Shown here one piece after another: positions 22,501-33,859 of a DNA stretch of 64,000 nt (positions within the stretch are counted from its first letter, which is position 1; every line of letters begins with the position of its first letter). The stretch is from Antedon mediterranea (lineage: Eukaryota; Echinodermata; Crinoidea; Comatulida; Antedonidae): NCBI RefSeq assembly GCF_964355755.1, contig NC_092680.1, positions 1,121,001-1,185,000 on the forward strand, read 5' to 3'. Under the pieces are notes generated by a model. That model saw nothing but the letters and a program-made list of their open reading frames with translations, made no database searches and was not told where the DNA came from. Both the position numbers and the translations under genes were made by a program.

Positions 22501-24345
22501 TAGGCTTTGATATTTCTTACCTGTGATTGGTTCCTACAGTCCTGCATTGGTATGTCCATATCTGAAAAGGGAAAATATAAAGAAATTTAATTATACCATT
22601 GCATAGGCTTTGATATTTCTTACCTGTGATTGGTTCCTACAGTCCTGCATTGGTATGTCCATATCTGAAAAGGGAAAATATAAAGAAATTTAATTCTACC
22701 ATTGCATAGGCTTTGATGTTTCTTACCTGTGATTGGTTCCTACAGTCCTGCATTGGTATGTCCATATTTGAAAAGGGACAATATTTATAAAAAAATTTAT
22801 TTATACCATTGCATAGGCTTTGATATTTCTAACCTGTGATTGGTTCCTACAGTCCTGCATTGGTATGTCCATATCTGAAAAGGAAAAATATAAAGAAATT
22901 TAATTATACCATTGCATAGGCTTTGATATTTCTTACCTGTGATTGGTTCCTACAGTCCTGCATTGGTATGTCCATATCTGAAAAGGGAAAATATAAAGAA
23001 ATTTAATTATACCATTGCATAAGCTTTGATATTTCTTACCTGTGATTGGTTCCTACAGTCCTGCATTGGTATGTCCATATCTGAAAAGGGAAAATAAAAA
23101 GAAATTTAATTATACCATTGCATAGGCTTTGATGTTTCTTACCTGTGATTGGTTCCTACAGTCTTGCATCGGTATGTCCATATCTGAAAAGGGAAAATAT
23201 AAAGAAATTTAATTATACCATTGCATAGGCTTTGATGTTTCTTACCTGTGATTGGTTCCAACAGTCTTGCATCGGTATGTCCATATCTGAAAAGGGAAAA
23301 TATAAAGAAATTTAATTATACCATTGCATAGGCTTTGATGTTTCTTACCTGTGATTGGTTCCTACAGTCCTGCATTGGTATGTCCATATCTGAAAAGGGA
23401 AAATATAAAGAAATTTATTTATACCATTGCATAAGCTTTGATGTTTCTTACCTGTGATTGGTTCCTACAGTCCTGCATTGGTATGCCCAAATCTGAAAAG
23501 GGAAAATATAAAGAAATTTATTTATACCATTGCATAGGCTTTGATATTTCTTACCTGTGATTGGTTCCTACAGTCTTGCATTGGTATGTCCATATCTGAA
23601 AAGGGAAAATATAAAGAAATTTAATTATACCATTGCATAGGCTTTGATATTTCTTATCTGTGATTGGTTCCTACAGTCTTTCATCGGTATGTCCATATCT
23701 GAAAAGGGAAAATATAAAGAAATTTATTTATACCATTGCATAGGCTTTGATGTTTCTTACCTGTGATTGGTTCCAACAGCCTTGCATCGGTATGTCCATA
23801 TCTGAAAAGGGAAAATAAAAAGAAGTTTATTTATACCATTGCATAGGCTTTGATGTGTCTTACCTGTGATTGGTTCCAATAGCCTTGCATCGGTATGTCC
23901 ATATCTCTGAAAAGGGAAAATAAAAAGAAATTTATTTATACCATTGCATAGGCTTTGATGTTTCTTACCTGTGATTGGTTCCAACAGTCTTGCATTGGTA
24001 TGTCCATATCTGAAAAGAGAAAATATAAAGAAATTTAATTATACCATTGCATAGGCTTTGATGTTTCTTACCTGTGATTGGTTCCTACAGCCTTGCATCG
24101 GTATGTCCATATCTGAAAAGGGAAAATATAAAGAAATTTAATTATACCATTGCATACAGTAGGCTTTGATATTTCTTACCTGTGATTGGTTCCTACAGTC
24201 CTTCATTGGTACGTCCATATCTGAAAAGGGAAAATATAAAGAAATTTATTTATACTATTGCATAGGCTTTGATGTTTCTTACCTGTGATTGGTTCCTACA
24301 GTCCTGCATTGGTATGTCCATAGGTACTATCTGAAACAATAACTA
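19538..24345 (-). repeat. Type-A micro-exon array, block 2 (about 47 copies)
   Basis: The largest and most homogeneous block, period 103 bp, with acceptor and donor kept in nearly all copies. Roughly two thirds of copies have CTGTAGGAACC where the others have CTGTTGGAACC. In the frame that joins the Ig exon this is an amber codon. In the other two frames these copies stay open (IWTYQCRTVGTNH and MDIPMQDCRNQSQ). The transcription-first unit (about 24282-24335) is the 48-nt variant as in block 1. Confidence 0.9.
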
Positions 24346-26060
24346 CTATAAATAATTATACCACTTAATATTTTTTCTTTCCCATGATTGGTTCCAAAAC
24401 CTTGCATCTGTAGACATATACCTAATGGGAAAACTTACTATACCCAAATGTAATACCATTTTACACATTGTATAAAATAATTTTACCAAAAATATAACAT
24501 GATTTGAAATGCATTGGAACTTAACGTTTAGATTCTTAGCTACACTTATATATCTTAGTTACACACATACATGTAGAGAAAACTTACTATACAAAGATAA
24601 TGCCATCTTAAACAATATATAAAATGAATTTACAAAAAAGAAACCTGATTTGAAATGCATTCAAAACTTAAACCTGTAGATTCTTAGCTACACACAATCA
24701 ACATGCAGTGAACATGTTTTATACCAAGCTAATAAATTTACTAAAAAATAACCTGATTTGAAGTGCATTGCAACTTAAACCTGTAGATTCTTAGCTACAC
24801 TCAACCTGCAGTGAACATTTATTATATCAAGATAATTAATTTATTAAACAATAACCTGATTTGAAGTGCTTTTTGCAACTTAAACCTGTAGATTCTTAGC
24901 TACACACAACCTGCAGTGAACATTTATTATACCAAGTAAATGAATTTACAAAAAATAACCTGATTTGAAGTGCATTTCAACTTAAACCTGTAGATTCTTA
25001 GCTACACACAACCTGCAGTGAACATTTATTATACCAAGATAATAAATTTACTAAAAAATAACCTGATTTGAAGTGCATTGCAACTTAAACCTGTAGATTC
25101 TTAGCTACACACAACCTGCAGTGAACATTTATTATACCAAGATAATGAATTTACAAAAAATAACCTGATTTGAAGTGCATTTCAACTTAAACCTCTAGAT
25201 TCTTAGCTACACACAACCTGCAGTGAACATTTATTATACCAAGATAATGAATTTACTAAAAATAACCTGATTTGAAGTGCATTGCAACTTAAACCTGCAG
25301 ATTCTTAGCTACACACAACCTGCAGTGAAAATTTATTATACCGAGATAATGAATTTACTAAAAATAACCTGATTTGAAGTGCATTACAACTTAAACCTGT
25401 AGATTCTTAGCTACACACAACCTGCAGTGAACATTTATTATACCAAGATAATGAATTTACTAAAAATAACCTGATTTGAAGTGCATTTCAACTTAAACCT
25501 GTAGATTATTAGCTACATTTTAGTTACACGCATATTTAAATTACCAAGATATAATGCCACCTTTAAACACTATATAGAACAATTTACAACAAATATTTAA
25601 AATTATTTGAAATTCACTGAAACTTAAACCTCTACATTTTTAGATACACATATATCTTACCTATATACCTACATGGAACATTAACATTAACAAGCTATAA
25701 TGCCACCTTACAGATTATACAAAAAAAATGTACAAAAAATGACATGATTTGAAGTGAATTGAAACTTAAACCTCTATTCTTAACTACACTCTTAATATAT
25801 CACACGACCTGCAGGGAAATCTTACGATACCAAGAAAATTTATAACAAATATTACAAATTATTTAAAATGTTTAAACCCAAACCTCTAAGTTCTTAGTTA
25901 CACTTAATATATGACATCTTAGCAACACACATACCTGCAGAGAAAACGCAAACAAACCTGTGTTTAGTTCCAATAGATTTTCATCTTTAGATTCATATAT
26001 GCTATCTGAAATGAGTAAGAGAAAAATTATTAGGTACAGGTGGTGTGGTATGCTTACCTG
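24346..26060 (-). repeat. Module junction: about 10 type-B units, diverged repeats, type-C exon
   Basis: Type-B units run 24496-25520, then longer diverged relatives to 25940. An intact 48-nt type-C exon candidate lies at 25958-26005, with the same frame and splice sites as the one at 16717-16764. Confidence 0.75.
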
Positions 26061-28670
26061 TGACTGGTTTCAACAGTCTTACATCGGTATGTCCATATCT
26101 GAAAAAGGAAAATAAAAAGACATTTAATTATACCATTAAATAGGCTATTTTTTTCTTACCTGTGATTGGTTCCAACAGCCTTGCATTGGTATGTCCACAT
26201 CTGAAAAGGGAAAAAATAAAGAAAGTTAATTATACTATTGAATAGGCTTTGATGTTTCTTACCTGTGATTGGTTCCAACAGTCTTGTATCGGTATGTCCA
26301 TATCTGAAAGGGAAAATATAAAGAAATTTAATTATACCATTTAATAGGCTTTAATGTTTCTTACCTGTGATTGGTTCCAACAGCCTTGCATCGGTATGTC
26401 CATATCTGAAAAGGGAAAATATAAAGAAATTTATTTATACCATTGCATAGGCTTTGATGTTTCTTACCTGTGATTGGTTCCAACAGCCTTGCATCGGTAT
26501 GTCCATTTCTGAAAAGGGAAAATATAAAGAAATTTAATTATACCATTGCATAGGCTTTGATATTTCTTACCTGTGATTGGTTCCTACAGTCCTGCATCGG
26601 TATGTCCATATCTGAAAAAGAAAATAAAAAGACATTTAATTATACCATTAAATAGGCTATTTTTTTCTTACCTGTGATTGGTTCCAACAGCCTTGCATTG
26701 GTATGTCCACATCTGAAATAGGAAAATAAAAGGAAATTTATTCATACCATTGTTTAGGCTTTGATGTTTCTTACCTGTGATTGGTTCCAACAGCCTTGCA
26801 TCGGTAAGTCCATATCTGAAAAGGGAAAAAATACTATTGAATAGGCTTTGATGTTTCTTACCTGTGATTGGTTCCAACAGTCTTGTATCGGTATGTCCAT
26901 ATCTGAAAGGGAAAATATAAAGAAATTTAATTATACCATTTAATAGGCTTTGATGTTTCTTACCTGTGATTGGTTCCAACAGCCTTGCATCGGTATGTCC
27001 ATATCTGAAAAGGGAAAATATGAAGAAATTTATTTATACCATTGCATAGGCTTTGATGTTTCTTACCTGTGATTGGTTCCAACAGCCTTTCATCGGTATG
27101 TCCATATCTGAAAAGGGAAAATATAAAGAAATTTAATTATACCATTGCATAGGCTTTGATATTTCTTACCTGTGATTGGTTCCTACAGTCCTGCATCGGT
27201 ATGTCCATATTTGAAAAAGGAAAATAAAAATAAATTTAATTATACAATTGCATAGCCTTTAATGTTTCTTACCTGTGATTGGTTCCAACAGCCTTGCATC
27301 GGTATGTCCATATCTGAAAAAGGAAAATAAAAATAAATTTATTTATACCATTGCATAGGCTTTGATGTTTCTTACCTGTGATTGGTTCCAACAGCCTTGC
27401 ATCGGTATGTCCATATCTGAAAAAGGAAAATAAAAATAAGTTTAATTATACCATTGCATAGGCTATTTTTTTTTACCTGTGATTGGTTCCAACAGCCTTG
27501 CATCGATAAGTCCATATCTGAAAAAGGAAAATAAAAAGAAATTTAATTATACAATTGCATAGCCTTTAATGTTTCTTACCTGTGATTGGTTCCAACAGTC
27601 TTGTATCGGTATGTCCATATCTGAAAAAGGAAAATAAAAAGAAATTTAATTATACAATTGCATAGCCTTTAATGTTTCTTACCTGTGATTGGTTCCAACA
27701 GCCTTGCATCGGTATGTCCATATCTGAAAAAGAAAATTTAAAAAAATTTAATTATACCATTAAATAGGCTATTTTTTTTTACTTGTGATCGGTTCTAACA
27801 GCCTTGCATTGGTATGTCCATATCTGAAATAGGAAAATAAAAAGAAATTTATTTATACCATTGCATAGGTTTTGATGTTTCTTACCTGTGATCGGTTCCA
27901 ACAGTCCTGCATTGGTATGTACATATCTGAAAAAGGAAAATAAAAAGAAATTTATTTATACCATTGCATAGGCTTTGATGTTTCTTACCTGTGATTGGTT
28001 CCAATAGTCTTGCATTCGTATGTCCATATCTGAAATAGGAGAATAAAAGGAAATTTATTTATACCATTGCATAGGTTTTGATGTTTCTTACCTGTGGTTG
28101 GTTCCAATAGTCTTACATTGGTATGTCCATATCTGAAATAGGAAAATAAAAAGAAATTTATTTATACCATTGCATAGGCTTTGATGTTTCTTACCTGTGA
28201 TTGGTTCCAACAGCCTTGCATCGGTATGTCCATATCTGAAATAGGAAAATAAAAAGAAATTTATTTATACCATTGCATAGGTTTTGATGTTTCTTACCTG
28301 TGATTGGTTCCAACAGCTTTGCATCGGTATTTCCATATCTGAAAAGGGAAAATATAAAGAAATTTAATTACACCATATTGTATAAGCTTTGATGTTTCTT
28401 ACCTGTGATTATTTCCAACAGTCTTGCATCAGTATGTCCATATCTGAAAAGGGAAAATATAAATTAATTTAATTACACCATATTGTATAAGTTTTGATGT
28501 TTCTTACCTGTGATTGGTTCCAACAGCCTTGCATTGGTATTTCCATATCTGAAAAGGGAAAATATAAAGAAATTTAATTATACCATTGCATAGGCTTTGA
28601 TATTTCTTACCTGTGATTGGTTCCTACAGTCCTGCATTGGTATTTCGATAGGTACTATCTGAAAACAATA
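26061..28670 (-). repeat. Type-A micro-exon array, block 3 (about 26 copies)
   Basis: Mostly open-class copies (CTGTTGGAACC) with more sequence variety than block 2, for example CTTACATCGG, CATTCGTATG and CGATAAGTCC forms. A copy near 28613-28665 is the 48-nt transcription-first variant. Some introns are shortened (near 26815-26845). Confidence 0.9.
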
Positions 28671-29868
28671 ACTACTGTAAATAATTATACCACTTAATAT
28701 TTTTTCTTTCCCATGATTTTACCAAAAATATAACATGATTTGAAATGTATTGAAACTTAACCTTTAGATTCTTAGCTACACTTATATATCTTAGTTACAC
28801 ACATACATGTAGAGAAAACTTACTATACAAAGGTAATGCCATCTTAAACATTATATAAAATGAATGAATTTACAAAAAAGAAACCTGATTTGAAATGCAT
28901 TGAAAACTTAAACCTCTATTCTTAACTACACTTATATATCTTAACTACACACGACCTGCAGGGAAAACTTAGAATAAGAAGAGAATGCCACCTTACACAT
29001 TATATAAAATAATTTCAAACAAATATTTAAAATTATTTGAAATGCACTGAAACTTAAACATGTATATATTCTTAACTACACTTAATATTTCTTAACTACA
29101 CACACAACTACAGGAAAAGCTTACAATACCAAGATATAATGCCACCTTACACATTATATATCATAATTTACAACAACTATTTTACATTATTTGAAATGCA
29201 TTGAAACTTAAACCTGTATAATATTCTTAGCTACATTTAATATAAATTAACTACAGACACAACTGCAGGGAAAGTTTACAATACCAAGATGTTATGCCAC
29301 CTTACACATCATATAATAATTTACAACAAATATTTAAAATTATTTGAAATGCACTGAAACTTAAACCTGTATAAATTCTTAGCTACACTTAATATAACTT
29401 AACTAAACACACAACTACAGGAAAAGTTTACAATACCAAGATATAATGCCATCTTACACAATATATATAACAATTTACAACAAATATTTAAATTTATTTG
29501 AAATGCACTGAAACTTAAACCTGTATAAATTCTTAGCTACACTTAATATAACTTAACTAAACACACAACTACAGGAAAAGTTTACAATACCAAGATATAA
29601 TGCCACCTTACACATTATATATCATAATTTACAACAAATATTTAAATTTATTTGAAATGAACAGAAACTTAAACCTCTACATTCTTAGATACTTAATATA
29701 GTATATTTTAGCAACAAACATACCCGCAGAGAAGATGTTCCTGTGTTTAGTTCCAACAGATTTGTATATGTAGGTGCATACTGTATGTATAATGCATATA
29801 TGCTATCTGAAATGAGTAATAGTAAAGAACAATTATTATGTGCAGATGGTGTTTTATGCTTACCTGTG
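28671..29868 (-). repeat. Module junction: diverged B-type units and a decayed type-C exon
   Basis: Several 140-150-bp units with the CTGCAG / TTAAAC skeleton. The type-C relative at about 29740-29805 has lost its GT donor (CACAG/GAAC) and has an insertion, so it looks dead. Confidence 0.65.
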
Positions 29869-31085
29869 ATTGGTTCCAACAGCCTTGCATCGGTATGTCC
29901 ATATCTGAAAAGGAAAAATATAAAGAAAATTAATTACACCATATTGCATAGCCTTTAATGTTTCTTACCTGTGATTGGTTCCAACAGCCTTGCATCGGTA
30001 TGTCCATATCTGAAAAGGGAAAATATAAAGAAATTTAATTATACCATTGCATAGGCTTTGATGTTTCTTACCTGTGATTGGTTCCTACAGTCCTGCATCG
30101 GTATGTCCATATTTGAAAAAGGAAAATAAAAATAAATTTAATTATACCATTGCATAGCCTTTAATGTTTCTTACCTGTGATTGGTTCCAACAGCCTTGCA
30201 TCGGTATGTCCATATCTGAAAAAGGAAAATAAAAAGAAATTTATTCATACCATTGCATAGGCTTTGATGTTTCTTACCTGTGATTGGTTCCAACAGCCTT
30301 GTATTGGTATGTCCATATCTGAAAAAGGAAAATAAAAATAAATTTAATTATACCATTGCATAGCCTTTAATGTTTCTTACCTGTGATTGGTTCCAACAGC
30401 CTTGCATCGGTATGTCCATATCTGAAAAAGGAAAATAAAAAGAAATTTATTCATACTATTGCATAGGTTTTGATGTTTCTTACCTGTGATTGGTTCCAAC
30501 AGCCTTGCATCGGTATGTCCATATCTGAAAAGGGAAAATAAAAAGAAATTTATTTATTCCATTACATAGGCTTTGATGTTTCTTACCCGAGATTAGTTCC
30601 AACAGCCTTGCATTGGTATGTCCATATCTGAAAAGGGAAAATAAAAAGAAATTTATTTATACCATTGCATAGGTTTTGATGTTTCTTACCTGTGATTGGT
30701 TCCAACAGCCTTGCATTGGTATGTCCATATCTGAAAAGGGAAAATATAAATTTAATTATACCATTAGATCTTTGATGTTTCTTACCTGTGATTGGTTCCA
30801 AAAGTCCTGCATTGGTATTTCCATATCTGAAATGAGAAAGTATAAAGAAATTTAATTATACGATTAGATCTTTGATGTTTCTTACCTGTGATTGGTTCCA
30901 AAAGTCCTGCATTGGTATGTCCATATCTGAAATGAGAAAGTATAAAGACATTTAATTATACCATTAGATCTTTGATGTTTCTTACCTGTGATTGGTTCCA
31001 AAAGTCCTGCATTGGTATGTCCATATCTGAAATGAGAAAGTATAAAGACATTTAATTATACCATTAGATCTTTGATGTTTCTTAC
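29869..31085 (-). repeat. Type-A micro-exon array, block 4 (about 12 copies)
   Basis: The transcription-first block. Copies nearest the 5' end (30780-31030) share CTTTTGGAACC and a TTTCTCATTTCAG acceptor. All but one copy are open in the Ig-joining frame. Confidence 0.9.
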
Positions 31086-31120
31086 CTGTGATTGGTTTCC
31101 TTGTATTGTTCAAACTAGAT
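31086..31120 (-). CDS. 35-nt first micro-exon candidate
   Basis: Acceptor CTCTTTTCAG and donor CACAG/GTAAGAAAC. It is a 35-nt relative of the 41-nt type-A exon with the same phases (2 in, 1 out). It is open only in the Ig-joining frame, encoding SSLNNTRKPIT. The other two frames contain TAG or TGA. This supports that frame as the ancestral coding one. Confidence 0.55.
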
Positions 31121-31577
31121 CTGAAAAGAGAAGAAAACAAACTATATATGAACATGTGATTTCATGGTTTTAAGTTAAAAATTATACACTTTAATAAAAC
31201 TTCTTCTAAAATTTTTCCAGGTCCCTCAAATTTATTTTAGATGCTTTCTGTAACATTTTACATTTTACACAATAAACAATTGATGTGTTAGTATACATGT
31301 AACATTCATAGCTGTGTCTGCATTAACTAATAGTCGTCCCAAGAAACCTAAATTGTCTGAAAAAAAAAGAAAGTGCAGGGAAAAAATTATTTTTATTAAT
31401 GTGCAGTTAACATACATAAAAACAGTAACAGGGCCCATATAAATGACAAAACATTTATTTATTTGTGTAAATGTAAAATGTTACAGAAGTACGCGCAGAA
31501 ACAAAAGCTACCTAAAATCTAACTGCAAATTACAAGAAGTATTGAATATTATGTGATTTAAACTTAAACATTCTTAC
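31121..31577. other. Intron between signal-peptide exon and array
   Basis: A possible exon follows the acceptor TTTTTTTTTCAG at about 31357, but it is not in phase with the preceding exon. Otherwise nothing recognised. Confidence 0.4.
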
Positions 31578-31608
31578 TGGGAAATATAAGAATATAAAAT
31601 AATAATAC

Positions 31609-31684
31609 TTATCTGTCATAAGTGTAAAGAAGCACAGCATGAATGATGATACCACAACAGCAGTCTGAAGACTGGAAATAAGTC
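31609..31684 (-). CDS. Signal-peptide-like exon of the Ig membrane protein
   Basis: Acceptor TTTTTTGCAG precedes 31684. In phase 1 it reads LISSLQTAVVVSSFMLCFFT then LMTDK, a typical hydrophobic signal core. The only ATG in this frame within the exon (31640) would give a very short leader, so a coding upstream exon in phase 1 is expected but not found. Two donors are possible. GATAA/GTATTA at 31609 gives phase 2, matching type-A micro-exons. CCCA/GTAAGA at 31578 gives phase 0, matching the 118-nt exon. Both the signal peptide and its link to the array are inference. Confidence 0.5.
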
Positions 31685-32364
31685 CTGCAAAAAATAAACA
31701 AAAAATAAATGAATATTCGTCCTTAAATAAAAGAAGTATACTTTTAAGTCTAATTTGACTAATAATAATAAATTTAATAATTGTATTATTATATTCTCAG
31801 TCATCAATTTAACCTATTCAATTCAACAATAAATGTTCCCGTATTAAAATTATACATCTCCCGAGGCCCCGAGACTCCTTTCCCGCTTGTAGATTGGGCT
31901 GAGTAGAAAATCAGACGACGTACGCGCTGAACACCTGTGACGTCACAGTAACCGGGCACCAGTGAACGCGCTGAGCAGACGATAATAACGGTTCGCGGCG
32001 ATTTACTTTTACAAACCATAGCTCAATGTAGGCTCAGTTATTTTCGTTAAATTTGAAAAAAAATTAACTATCTTGATGAAATCTGTGTTGTAAATGGTAA
32101 TAGAATGTTTTGATATTGAAAATTGGCAAATTAGTAGGCCAAATTCGCACCAGCAGGCCTATGCCTAAAATTGCATACGAGAGTAGATCGAGGGTCGAGG
32201 CGAAGAAGGTGGTTTATAAAATCAACATTTTCTGTATAAAAATGTGTCATTAAATAAAATAAAGAACTAAATTATGAGCTAGGGCCTACTATATGTGTGT
32301 ATTATAACCGGGAACTCGTAATATTTTGTATTAGTGCATATTTTTAAACAAATAAAATACTTAC

Positions 32365-32440
32365 CTGCTCTATCGTCTCTCTCTTGATGTTTCTTCGTCG
32401 CCGTCAACTTACGAAATGGCAACGTAAATCGCCGAGTGGG
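32365..32440 (-). other. Candidate 5' non-coding exon with consensus donor
   Basis: GATAGAGCAG/GTAAGTATT at 32365 is a near-ideal donor. The exon has no ATG and its 5' limit is unknown. The CpG-richer segment 31860-32010 (with TGACGTCA) and this exon suggest a promoter region for the Ig membrane protein gene. Confidence 0.4.
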
Positions 32441-33590
32441 TGACTTGACGAAAACTTAATATGCAAATTGTTAGATGAACTTATTCTAACTGTGATTGGC
32501 TAAATCGTCGTTACTATTTTTGCTGCAACTCGTTGATTGGTTACTCAATAATTACTGTTGCCCCCGCGTATTCTGAACTATCTCGGAACAACGATTGGTC
32601 AACTTTTTCACAGAAACACGTGTCTCCCGCATGCTACAACCAAACTCCGCCCAAAGGAAGTTTTAAGAACTGTTTTACTAGAGGGCGCTTTACAAGGTGG
32701 AAGAGTTGCCAGGATCATACAATAATGTTTTATGATGTTATTATGCAAATGACCTCAAAACGCCTGGACAGTCAAAATGACTTTTCTATTAAGTTAGGGT
32801 GTCTGAATGATTGAATTTACGTTAGGTGGCGGTATTATGGATAAGACAAAGCCATAATTATTCCAGTTAAAACGGATCAACGTTTCGTAAAACCTTTTTG
32901 TCATTACATTTTATTTTAAAGTTATATATACAGCAGTAAACTTAATTTAATTCATAAGATTTACTGAAACTTAAAGAAGATTAATTTGCTGAAAAATACA
33001 TCTGAAACCGTAGGCCTACTACGATATTTCAAACCAAATATGAATATTGTTTACAAAAAACAACTACTGTAGGTCTATAATAAAAGGTAACATGTATATT
33101 TTATCATAATAAAACAAATCTTAAACTAAATAAATAATATTTGAGGCAATTGAAGTTCATGAGTGTGGATAGGTACACTACAGAATGTATGAATATTATA
33201 TTAGTTAGTTAATAAAAAAAATCTTCATTATTATATGAAGTCTTTATTCAACTCGACGTCAAACTTGTTAAAGTATTGCTAGAACATATTGAAGAGTTTT
33301 CGGTGGTACGTCGTTAGATATTCAAATAATTAAATATTATTATTCAAATGAATGATTACCATACCGTACAAACAAACGTTTAGTAGTAGGCGTATTGGAA
33401 TTAATTACAATGCTGCTAAACTACAGTTGGTTGCTATACCTGGTTAGCATCGCCGATGCAAGATTTGTACGCTAAGAAAACGAATAAACAAACGCAGTTT
33501 AGGAATTTATAAAGCCTACATAAGGTCATCCTCAAAATGTTTATAATACAATGGAAGAGAATGAAAAAAAAAAACACTTTAAAATTGTGT
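32441..33590. other. Non-coding between 5' exon candidates
   Basis: AT-rich. The 93-codon plus-strand frame at 32533-32814 has no splice or family support. Confidence 0.4.
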
Positions 33591-33602
33591 CTGTCGACTC
33601 AC

Positions 33603-33665
33603 CTCTCTAAACGGTAATGATGCCGTATGCATGGTTCCAGCTGTTATAATCTTGGATGACTCCCT
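33603..33665 (-). other. Second candidate 5' exon with strong donor
   Basis: TTAGAGAG/GTGAGTCG gives a clear donor at 33603. ATG at 33632 in an ACCATGC context gives MHTASLPFRE in phase 0, which does not match the signal-like frame of the 31684 exon. On the minus strand a TTTATAAAAAAGG TATA-like box lies at about 33840-33850. It could be an alternative 5' exon of the same gene or unrelated. Confidence 0.3.
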
Positions 33666-33859
33666 CTGGAAATTCCATATTTAATAACCCTTTGGTAATG
33701 TTATTATTTTATATTAGTGTAAATATTTCGTTTACAAACTTTTGATATAGCTCGACATGATCATCCGCAGCAAGATCGATATTGGGGGTACATTTCAGAC
33801 GAATCAGATGTCGGACGGCGGCGTGCAGACATTGTGTTGCCTTTTTTATAAACAGAAAA

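Noticed and set aside
26668-26979. Short intronless proteins reading across several array units (MEPITGKKHQ...)
   Set aside because: These frames read through donor, intron and acceptor of each unit. The splice signals show how the units should be read.
16819-31085. CRISPR-like direct repeats
   Set aside because: The spacing is regular, but the spacers are not unique and the repeats carry splice signals. This is animal DNA.
31330-31357. Extra exon after the TTTTTTTTTCAG acceptor upstream of the array
   Set aside because: Its open frame does not match the phase left by the leader exon at either donor.
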